A DNA stretch of 60,636 bases from Thermus brockianus (lineage in GTDB: Bacteria; Deinococcota; Deinococci; Deinococcales; Thermaceae): assembly GCF_021462505.1 (NCBI RefSeq), contig NZ_JAKEDV010000002.1, positions 288,975-349,610 on the forward strand, written 5' to 3'. The stretch's first letter is position 1, and each line of letters opens with the position of its first letter. The position numbers and the translations under genes were made by a program. The notes under the pieces were generated by a model, which ran no database searches, was not told where the DNA came from, and saw only the letters and a program-made list of their open reading frames with translations. Of this stretch, positions 54,643 to 60,636 are shown piece after piece.

Positions 54643-54648
54643 AGCATA
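54643..54648 (-). promoter_or_regulatory. -10 element (TATGCT) for leaderless DUF1517 gene
   Basis: TATGCT on the minus strand ends six bases before GTG 54636. Confidence 0.5.
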
Positions 54649-54669
54649 AGGCTTTGTGCCTGGGGGCCC

Positions 54670-54699
54670 TTTGCGCTAAACGGGACTTCGCAGTAAACT
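54670..54699 (+). promoter_or_regulatory. Possible lon promoter (TTTGCG-N18-TAAACT)
   Basis: TTTGCG at 54670-54675 and TAAACT at 54694-54699 are 18 bases apart. TATAGG at 54703-54708 is a second -10 candidate. Either gives a leader of about 35-50 bases before the ATG at 54751. No CIRCE element is visible. Confidence 0.4.
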
Positions 54700-54750
54700 T
54701 GATATAGGTAGGCTTAGGCTATGGACGAGAAAAGCCAAAGGAGGGAAACC

Positions 54751-57165
54751 ATGCTGCCAGAATCCTTGCCCGTCTGCCCCGTGCGGGGGTCGGTCATCTA
54801 CCCCACCATGGTCATGCCCATTGATGCCGGCCGCCCCATCTCCATCCGGGCCATTGACGAGGCCTTGGCCCGGGAGCGGGTGCTCCTCATCGTGAGCCAA
54901 AAGGACAAGGAGGTGGAGGCCCCCAAGCCCTCCGACCTCTACGAGGTGGGCACCGCCTGCAACATCCTCAAGATGCGCAAGAACCCGGACGGCTCCGTCC
55001 AGGTCCTGGTGCAGGCCTTCGCCCGGGTCCGGGTGGCGGAGTGGCTGGACCTGGGGGACCACCTCGAGGCCAAGGGGGTAGTCCTGGCGGACGAGCCCGG
55101 CGACCCCACCCTGGTCAAGGCCCTGGTGCGGGAGGTGAAGGACAAGTTCCAGGCCCTCCTCAAGGAGGGGCGGTACCTTCCGCCGGAGGTGGTCCAGTTC
55201 GTCCTGAACCTGGAGGACCCCTCCCAGCTCGCCGACTACATCGCCTTCCACATGGACTTCCGCCTGGAGGACAAGCAAAAGGTTCTGGAAACGGCGGAGG
55301 TGGCGGAGAGGCTCAAGCGGGTCCTCATCCTCCTGCAGGCGGAGCTGGACCTCATTGAAACGCAAAAGCGCATCCAGCAACAGGTCAAGGAGGAGATTGA
55401 CCGCAACCAGCGGGAGTACTTCCTCAGGGAGCAGATGAAGGCCATCCAGCGGGAGCTCCACGGGGAGGAGGGGGAGCAGGAGGTGGAGGAGTTCCGCAAG
55501 AAGGTGGAGGAGCTCAACCTGCCCCCCGTGGTGCGCCAGGAGGTGGAGCGGGAGCTCAACCGCTTCGCCCGCATGCACCCCGACTCCGCCGAGGCCAGCG
55601 TCATCCGCACCTACCTGGACTGGATCGTCAACCTCCCCTGGAACAAGCGCACGGAGGACAACCTGGACCTCAAGCGGGCCAAGGAGATCCTGGAAAGGGA
55701 CCACTACGGCCTGGAGAAGGTCAAGGACCGGGTCCTGGAGTTCTTGGCCGTGCGCAAGCTCAAGGCCGAGCGGGCCAAGCGGGGCGAGATCCCCGAGGAG
55801 GAGGTGAACAAGGGGCCCATCCTCCTCTTCGTGGGGCCGCCCGGGGTGGGGAAGACCTCCATCGCCAAGAGCATCGCCGAGGCCTTGGGCCGCAAGTACG
55901 TGCGCATCTCCTTGGGCGGGGTGCGGGACGAGTCGGACATCCGGGGGCACCGCCGCACCTACATCGGGGCCATGCCGGGGCGGATCATCCAGGGCCTGCG
56001 GCAAGCGGGCACCAAGAACCCCGTCTTCCTCCTGGACGAGGTGGATAAGCTCGGCATCTCCTACCAAGGGGACCCGGCGGCGGCCCTCCTGGAGGTCCTG
56101 GACCCCGCCCAGAACAAGGAGTTCGTGGACCACTACCTGGGCGTGCCCTTTGACCTGAGCGAGGTGATGTTCATCTGCACCGCCAACTTCCCCCAGAACA
56201 TCCCCGCCCCCCTCTGGGACCGCATGGAGGCCATTGAGTTCACCAGCTACATTGAGCAGGAGAAGCTGGAGATCGCCAAGCGCTACCTCCTGCCCCGGCA
56301 ACTCAAGGAAACGGGCCTGGCCGAGGGGCAGGTGGTGGTGACGGAGGCGGCCCTCATGCGCCTCATCACCCACTACACCCGGGAGGCGGGGGTCCGGCAG
56401 CTGGAAAGGGAGATCGGGGCCCTGTTGCGCAAGGCGGCCCGGCAGATCCTGGAGGAGGGCAAGAAGCGGGTGCGCATCACGGAGAAGGACCTGGAGAAGT
56501 ACCTGGGCCCGCCCCGCTTCCTCCCGGAAACCGAGGCCCGGGAGCCCCAGGTGGGCGTGGCCACGGGCATGTACTACACCCCCGTGGGCGGGGACATCAT
56601 GTTCGTGGAGGTTTCCGTCATGCCCGGCAAGGGGAACCTGATCCTCACCGGGCAACTGGGGGACGTGATGAAGGAGTCGGCGCGGGCGGCCCTCTCCTAC
56701 GCCAAGAAGAACGCCGTGCGCTTCGGCATCCCCTTGGAGCGCTTTGAGAAGTCGGACATCCACATCCACGTGCCCGCCGGGGCCATCCCCAAGGAGGGGC
56801 CTTCCGCTGGGGTGGCCATCGTGAGCGCCCTGGTTTCCGCCCTCACGGAGGTGCCCGTGCGCCACGACATCGCCATGACCGGGGAGATCACCCTCACGGG
56901 GCGGGTCCTGCCCATCGGCGGGGTCAAGGAGAAGGTCCTGGGGGCCAGGCGGGCGGGGATCCGCGAGGTGATCCTGCCCAAGCCCAACCAGGCGGACCTC
57001 TCGGACATCCCCGCCCCCTTGCGCCAGAACATGACCTTCCACTTCGTGGAGCACCTGGACGAGGTTCTTGACCTGGCTCTAGTGGGCGGCTTGAAGGCCC
57101 TCGAGGCCCGCGCAAAGAAGGCCAAGCCCAAGGGGCGCAAGAAGGAGCTCGTAGCCCACGCCTAG
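54751..57165 (+). CDS. lon: ATP-dependent protease Lon
   Basis: The 804-residue LonA protease has an N-terminal substrate domain (about 1-200), a coiled-coil region near 200-290, the AAA+ module with [13 protein letters not shown] near 360 and Walker [11 protein letters not shown] near 425, and a C-terminal protease domain. The catalytic pair is Ser685 in PKEGPSAG and Lys728 in GGVKEKV. It degrades misfolded and regulatory proteins. I chose the ATG at 54751 because AAAGGAGGG ends five bases upstream; ATG 54721 in the same frame would add ten residues and lacks a ribosome site. A perfect hairpin terminator follows. Confidence 0.95.
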   Translation: MLPESLPVCPVRGSVIYPTMVMPIDAGRPISIRAIDEALARERVLLIVSQKDKEVEAPKPSDLYEVGTACNILKMRKNPDGSVQVLVQAFARVRVAEWLDLGDHLEAKGVVLADEPGDPTLVKALVREVKDKFQALLKEGRYLPPEVVQFVLNLEDPSQLADYIAFHMDFRLEDKQKVLETAEVAERLKRVLILLQAELDLIETQKRIQQQVKEEIDRNQREYFLREQMKAIQRELHGEEGEQEVEEFRKKVEELNLPPVVRQEVERELNRFARMHPDSAEASVIRTYLDWIVNLPWNKRTEDNLDLKRAKEILERDHYGLEKVKDRVLEFLAVRKLKAERAKRGEIPEEEVNKGPILLFVGPPGVGKTSIAKSIAEALGRKYVRISLGGVRDESDIRGHRRTYIGAMPGRIIQGLRQAGTKNPVFLLDEVDKLGISYQGDPAAALLEVLDPAQNKEFVDHYLGVPFDLSEVMFICTANFPQNIPAPLWDRMEAIEFTSYIEQEKLEIAKRYLLPRQLKETGLAEGQVVVTEAALMRLITHYTREAGVRQLEREIGALLRKAARQILEEGKKRVRITEKDLEKYLGPPRFLPETEAREPQVGVATGMYYTPVGGDIMFVEVSVMPGKGNLILTGQLGDVMKESARAALSYAKKNAVRFGIPLERFEKSDIHIHVPAGAIPKEGPSAGVAIVSALVSALTEVPVRHDIAMTGEITLTGRVLPIGGVKEKVLGARRAGIREVILPKPNQADLSDIPAPLRQNMTFHFVEHLDEVLDLALVGGLKALEARAKKAKPKGRKKELVAHA

Positions 57166-57174
57166 GGGGCCCAT

Positions 57175-57206
57175 GGCCCTGGGGGGCTAGCCCCCCAGGG
57201 CCTTTT
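57175..57206 (+). terminator. Terminator of lon, overlapping the end of bshA
   Basis: A perfect 13-pair stem (GGCCCTGGGGGGC/GCCCCCCAGGGCC) with a two-base centre is followed by TTTTCG. The stem contains the last codons and stop of the convergent bshA gene. Confidence 0.88.
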
Positions 57207-58284
57207 CGTACACCTCCAGGTACTGCCGGGTGATGCGCTCGGGGTGGAAGCGCTCTTGCGCGTAGGCCCGGGCCCTTTGCCGCATCTGCGGAAGCTCGGG
57301 GTGGGCGAGGAGCTCCAAAACCGCCTCGGCGAAGCCCTCCAGGTCCCCGAGCTCCACGAGCCGCCCCACCTCCGGGCGGACGAGCTCCGGCACCCCCCCC
57401 ACCGCCGTGGCCACCACGGGTACGCCACAGGCCAGGGCCTCGAGGGCCGCCTGGCCGAAGGACTCCTCCTCCGAGGCCAGGAGGAAGAGGTCCGCCGCCC
57501 CCAGGACCTCCTCGGGTTGGGGCGTGGGGGGGTGGAAGGTGACCCAGGCCTCCACCCCAAGCTCCCGGGCCACCCGCTTCGCTTCCCCTTCCTCCGGGCC
57601 CTTGCCCAGGAGGAGGAGGCGCGCCCTCGCCTTCTGGCGCACCTTGGCGAAGGCCCGCACGATGTCCGGCACCCGCTTGATGGGCCGGAAGTTGGAGGCG
57701 TGCACCAAAAGCCACTCCCCTTCCTCGGCGTAAAGCCCCTTCCGCTCGGGGCGGGGGCGGAAGCGCTCGGGGTCCACGGCGTTGTGGATCACCACGGGCT
57801 TTACCCCAAAAGCCCTTTCCGCTTCCTTGGCCAAAGCCTGGCTCACCGCCGTGGTGGCCCGGGCTGCCTGTAGGGCCCGCCTGGTGGGCCCATGGAAGGC
57901 GGGGTCCATGCCCAGGACGGAAACGTCCGTGCCGTGGAGGGTATGCACCAGGGGGAAGCCCTTGCCGAAGGCCAGGTAGCTGGCGGCGGCGTGGGGGATG
58001 GCGTAGTGGGTGTGGACCAGGTCCAGGCCGAGCCGCTTGGCCTCCCGCTCCAGGGTCCCGGCCAGGGAAAGGGTGTAAAGGGGTCCGGGGAAGACGGGGT
58101 AGAAGGGGAGGTCCACGGGGACGAAGGTGGCGGGGCTATCCTTGGGCAGGCGGAAGGGGCGCTCCGTGGCGAAGAGGAAGACCCGGTGGCCCATCCGGGC
58201 CAGGCGGTCGGCGAGCTCCGTGGCCACGATGCCGCTTCCCCCAAGGCCCGGGTAGGCCACGAGGCCAAGCCTTAGGGGCTTCAC
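57187..58284 (-). CDS. bshA: N-acetyl-alpha-D-glucosaminyl L-malate synthase (bacillithiol synthesis)
   Basis: The 365-residue GT4 glycosyltransferase makes GlcNAc-malate, the first intermediate of bacillithiol. BshA features are YPGLGGSGIVATELADRL at the N-terminus, HTHYAIPHAAA near 92, LHGTDVSVLG, HASNFRPIKRVPD near 200 and EESFGQAALEALACGVPVV near 275. Bacillithiol is a known thiol of Deinococcota. bshB and bshC are not in the window. The start is GTG 58284 with GAGGGAGGG eight bases upstream. The gene ends inside the lon terminator hairpin. Confidence 0.94.
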   Translation of the reverse strand: MKPLRLGLVAYPGLGGSGIVATELADRLARMGHRVFLFATERPFRLPKDSPATFVPVDLPFYPVFPGPLYTLSLAGTLEREAKRLGLDLVHTHYAIPHAAASYLAFGKGFPLVHTLHGTDVSVLGMDPAFHGPTRRALQAARATTAVSQALAKEAERAFGVKPVVIHNAVDPERFRPRPERKGLYAEEGEWLLVHASNFRPIKRVPDIVRAFAKVRQKARARLLLLGKGPEEGEAKRVARELGVEAWVTFHPPTPQPEEVLGAADLFLLASEEESFGQAALEALACGVPVVATAVGGVPELVRPEVGRLVELGDLEGFAEAVLELLAHPELPQMRQRARAYAQERFHPERITRQYLEVYEKALGG

Positions 58285-58340
58285 TCCTGGCGCCCTCCCT
58301 CTTTTTCCCCTACAGGTCTAGAGAAAGCCATGCCCCAAGT

Positions 58341-59447
58341 CTAGCGCAGGGCCCGCGCCCCCAGGGCGAGGAAGAGGAGGTTGGCCCCCCAGGCCCCAAG
58401 CTCCGGGGGCAAAGCCCCGATGCCGGCTAAGGAGCGCCCCAAGAAGAAGGCCCCGTAGTAGGCCAGGGCCAGGACCACGCTCATCCCCAAGGCGAGCCCC
58501 GTGCTCCGCCCGTAGCGGAGGGCCATGGCCGCCGCCAGGAGGACCAGGACCAGGTTGGCGAGGGGCAGGGCCAGCTTGGAGTGGAACTCCAACCGGGCCC
58601 GCCAGCGCTCCAGGGGGGCCAGGAAGGGGTCTTTGGCCTTCCGCCAGGCCTCGGAGAGGCTATCCTGGCCGAAGCTAAAGGTGTCGGCGTAGTCGGCGAT
58701 GGCCCGGGCCCGGGAGAGGTCGGACTCCACCTCCAAGAGGGACCCTTGGCTCACCACCTTGAAGACGCGGCGCACCTGGCCGAGGAGGTCCTTGGCCCCC
58801 TCGAGGCCCGGCACCTCCTTGAAGTCCACCCGGTAGTAGCGGTAGTGCTCCAAGGTGATGACCTTCCCCTCCCACCGGCCCCGCTCGGCGAAGAGGAAGG
58901 TGCCCTCCTCCCCTTGGAAGGCGGAGATCCTTACCCCCAGCATCTCCTTCCTCTCCCAGTCAAACCCGGAGAAGTAGAGGCTTTTCCCCTGGCCGATGGG
59001 GATCTGGAGCCCCACGAGCCGGTGGAGCCCGGCCCCCTGGGTGTGGATCTCGTCCCACCAGGCCACCCGCACCCGCTCGTTGTAGTGGGGCACCACGGCC
59101 TCCTGGAGGTAAAGGGCTATCCCTGAGAGCACCGCTCCCACAGCCAGGAGGGGAAGGGCTGCCCGGTAAAGGGGGATCCCCCCCGAGAGGAGGGCGAACT
59201 GGGCCCCTTCCGCCGAAAGCCGCCCAAAGACCAGCACCGTGGTCACCACGGTGGCGATGGGGAAGACCTGCACCAAGACCCCGGGCACGTGGTAGGAAAG
59301 CCAGCGGAGGACCTTGACAAGGGGCACCCCCTCCAGCCACCGCGCCCCGGCGTAGAAGAAGCCGAAGAGGTAGACGGCGGTGAGGAAGGCCAGGGCCAGG
59401 AGGAGGACGGGTAGGCTTTCCCTTAGGACGTAGCGGTAAAGGGTCAT
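58341..59447 (-). CDS. LptF/LptG-family permease (YjgP/YjgQ)
   Basis: The 368-residue protein has three N-terminal and three C-terminal membrane helices around a large periplasmic beta-jellyroll (about 120-260), the plan of LptF/LptG. N-terminal motifs are LYRYVLRESLPVLLLALAFL and FPIATVVTTVLVFGRLSAE. In Gram-negatives these form the LptB2FG exporter of lipopolysaccharide. Thermus has an outer membrane without classical LPS, so another envelope glycolipid is a possible cargo. It overlaps the LptC-like gene by four bases (ATGA). Confidence 0.9.
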   Translation of the reverse strand: MTLYRYVLRESLPVLLLALAFLTAVYLFGFFYAGARWLEGVPLVKVLRWLSYHVPGVLVQVFPIATVVTTVLVFGRLSAEGAQFALLSGGIPLYRAALPLLAVGAVLSGIALYLQEAVVPHYNERVRVAWWDEIHTQGAGLHRLVGLQIPIGQGKSLYFSGFDWERKEMLGVRISAFQGEEGTFLFAERGRWEGKVITLEHYRYYRVDFKEVPGLEGAKDLLGQVRRVFKVVSQGSLLEVESDLSRARAIADYADTFSFGQDSLSEAWRKAKDPFLAPLERWRARLEFHSKLALPLANLVLVLLAAAMALRYGRSTGLALGMSVVLALAYYGAFFLGRSLAGIGALPPELGAWGANLLFLALGARALR

Positions 59448-60064
59448 GGGAGGCGGCTAGCGTAGGTGACGAGGCGCATGGCGCTCTCGGGTACCTTGGT
59501 GGAGGCCAAGACTTTCCCCCCTTGGAAGCGGAGGTGGAGCCGGGCGGAGGCCCCTTGCCCCTTGAGGGTGGCCTTGCCTTCCTGGTAGGTGAAGCTTCCC
59601 AAGGCCAAGGCTTCCCTCCCCTTCAGGTCCACCACCAGGGCTTCCGCCTGGAGCTTAGGGCTATCCGCCTGGACCTTGCCCTTGAGCACCACCACCTCCT
59701 CGGCGAAGAGGGCAAGGGCCCTTTCCGCCTTAAGCCCCTTGAAATCGGCGTTGCTAAAGGTGAGGCTTTGGAAGCGGGCTTCCTGCTTGGGGATGTCGTG
59801 CTCCAGGCTTTGGGCGAGGAAGGTTTCCTTGCTGGAGAGGAGCTCCACCCCCCTTGCCCGGACGAAGGCGCCCTCTTTGTACTCAATGTAGCTTCCCTTC
59901 AAGCGGAGTCCGTTTTCGTTGTCCACCAGGATCCCCCCCTGGGGAAGGGTGGTGACCCCGGTGTCCAGGTTGACCCGTTGGGGGCCGAAGGGCTCCACGC
60001 TGAAGGTGGCGAAGCGGGCAGCCAGGGCTACCCCGAGGAAAAGCAGGGGCCAAAGCCTTCTCAT
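59444..60064 (-). CDS. LptC/LptA-like periplasmic protein
   Basis: The 206-residue protein has a signal peptide (ending near VALAARFA) and a repetitive beta-strand pattern (GILVDNENGLRLKGSYIEYK, LSSKETFLAQSLEHDIPK) resembling the OstA/LptA/LptC jellyroll that passes lipid across the periplasm. Its position directly before an LptF/G-type permease, with an ATGA overlap, supports an export role. I chose the ATG at 60064, seven bases after TAAAGT; GTG 60073 is less likely. Sequence similarity is weak, so the family call rests partly on context. Confidence 0.72.
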   Translation of the reverse strand: MRRLWPLLFLGVALAARFATFSVEPFGPQRVNLDTGVTTLPQGGILVDNENGLRLKGSYIEYKEGAFVRARGVELLSSKETFLAQSLEHDIPKQEARFQSLTFSNADFKGLKAERALALFAEEVVVLKGKVQADSPKLQAEALVVDLKGREALALGSFTYQEGKATLKGQGASARLHLRFQGGKVLASTKVPESAMRLVTYASRLP

Positions 60065-60071
60065 GGAGGGC

Positions 60072-60077
60072 ACTTTA
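60072..60077 (-). promoter_or_regulatory. -10 element (TAAAGT) for LptC-like/LptF operon
   Basis: TAAAGT on the minus strand ends seven bases before the ATG at 60064; the message is probably leaderless. Confidence 0.5.
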
Positions 60078-60115
60078 CCCCATTTCCCTTAGGGTTGCGT
60101 TAGCTCCCTTTTTGG

Positions 60116-60121
60116 TAAAGT
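60116..60121 (+). promoter_or_regulatory. -10 element (TAAAGT) for O-antigen ligase-like gene
   Basis: TAAAGT ends seven bases before GTG 60129. GTTGCG at 60094-60099 is a possible -35 box with a 16-base spacer. Confidence 0.5.
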
Positions 60122-60128
60122 TTAGCCC

Positions 60129-60636
60129 GTGCGCCTCCTTTCCCTAGGCCTCGCCCTTGCGCCCCTCTTCCCCTTCTTGGGCTGGCTTGCTCCCTTCTTC
60201 TTACCCGGCCTTCGCGGGCTTCCCCGTCCCATCTTGGGCCTGCTGGGGTTCTACGCCCTTTCCCTTCTCCTCCCAGCCCTTTTTGCTCCCGAGCCCTTGG
60301 CCTTTCCCATGGCCCTTTTCCGGGTGCTCTACGTCCTCGGCTTGGTGGGGGCGGGGGTAGTCTTGGCCAAGCGCTTCTCCTCGGAAGCCTTAGCCCCCCT
60401 GGGGTATGGCCTAGCCCTCCTTTACCTGACCGCTTTCGCCGCCACCTACCTCGTCTTTGGGGACAGGGCGGTGGGGGAGCGCCTGGCCCACCCCTTCCAT
60501 AGCCCCGTGGGGCTCGGCCTCATGGGGGCGGTGGGCGTCCTCTTGGCCCTTTACCTGCGCTACCCTTGGCCCTTTCGCCTTCTCCTGGGCCTTCTTGGGG
60601 GGGCGGTCCTCCTCCTTTCCGGGAGCCGGGGGGGGA
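60129..60636 (+). CDS. O-antigen ligase/polymerase-like membrane protein, 3' end outside window
   Basis: An open frame starts at GTG 60129 and runs past the right edge, covering 169 codons here. It encodes successive membrane helices (about 2-25, 33-53, 60-78, 88-108, 125-145 and 150-163). The visible segment ends in LLLSGSRGG, the conserved Ser-Arg-Gly motif of O-antigen ligases and polymerases (WaaL/Wzy type). The neighbouring Lpt-like export genes fit an envelope-glycan role. The start is supported by a leaderless -10 element. The family assignment is tentative because the protein is incomplete. Confidence 0.7.
   Translation, partial: MRLLSLGLALAPLFPFLGWLAPFFLPGLRGLPRPILGLLGFYALSLLLPALFAPEPLAFPMALFRVLYVLGLVGAGVVLAKRFSSEALAPLGYGLALLYLTAFAATYLVFGDRAVGERLAHPFHSPVGLGLMGAVGVLLALYLRYPWPFRLLLGLLGGAVLLLSGSRGG

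Noticed and set aside
54676-57054. 792-codon open frame on the minus strand opposite lon
   Set aside because: It is an antisense shadow caused by extreme third-position GC. It is rich in His, Leu, Gly and Val in a repetitive way, has no start signal and lies wholly within lon.

Overview
This is about 60.6 kb of a very GC-rich, gene-dense chromosome from a member of the genus Thermus (Deinococcota). The evidence is protein-level recognition: a 202-residue CRP/FNR regulator very close to T. thermophilus SdrP, the three-subunit ba3 oxidase CbaD/B/A with the 34-residue subunit IIa, MglA/MglB, an S15-PNPase-RNase J cluster, and Thermus-like EF-P, GyrA, LepA and BshA. Codon use is uniformly biased to G/C in third positions. 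I see no insertion sequence, prophage, CRISPR array or rRNA operon, so this looks like core chromosome. Several proteins differ enough from my memory of T. thermophilus HB8 that another Thermus species is more likely.

Layout. 1-9.5 kb: a minus-strand operon (membrane protein, DHDPS-family aldolase, LEA14-like lipoprotein), sdaAB, an orphan histidine kinase behind lepA, then gyrA-cutA. 9.5-14.8 kb: a 304-base non-coding stretch, sdrP, a DUF502 protein, a two-component system, sufU and a hydrolase. 14.8-20.8 kb (minus): a MoxR ATPase and VWA protein pair, then pyrF-pyrE-SpoIIM-like-gpsA. 20.9-25.5 kb: a HEPN/MNT toxin-antitoxin pair, hslVU, a TPR protein, fdhD and tatA. 25.6-25.9 kb: tRNA-Pro, tRNA-Gly, tRNA-Arg. 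26-30.4 kb: a thioredoxin-fold protein and a calcium transport operon (P2A-type ATPase, CBS protein, CaCA antiporter). 30.4-35.1 kb (minus): an RNA-turnover cluster rpsO-pnp-rnj-uspA. 35.1-40.4 kb (minus): an MFS transporter, a membrane protein, cbaDBA and mglBA. 40.4-49.2 kb (plus): an M20 peptidase, speB, a hydrolase, efp, accB-accC, an Asp23 protein, nusB, folD and a DUF212 protein. 49.2-60.6 kb: an HdrD/NarI-type membrane Fe-S oxidoreductase (probable ETF:menaquinone oxidoreductase), a methyltransferase, a TerC protein, an esterase, an ldh remnant, a DUF1517 protein, lon, bshA, two Lpt-type export genes and the start of an O-antigen ligase-like gene.

Expression. Many starts lie 6-8 nt downstream of a TANNNT-like -10 element with no Shine-Dalgarno room, so many transcripts look leaderless. 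At two divergent pairs the two opposed -10 elements overlap, so one short AT-rich patch appears to serve both genes. Genes inside operons usually overlap by 1-13 bases or carry strong GGAGG sites. Convergent neighbours often share their stop codons through CTAG or TTAG. 

Most notable: (1) an internally deleted L-lactate dehydrogenase gene that keeps its promoter -10 and both protein ends; (2) overlapping bidirectional leaderless promoters; (3) an 8-bp inverted repeat upstream of the ba3 oxidase operon; (4) an operator-like inverted repeat over the sdrP promoter; (5) a calcium P-ATPase/CBS/antiporter operon; (6) a probable EMO-type oxidoreductase; (7) a foldable unannotated region upstream of sdrP. 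I found no clearly new defence or mobile system beyond the HEPN/MNT pair.
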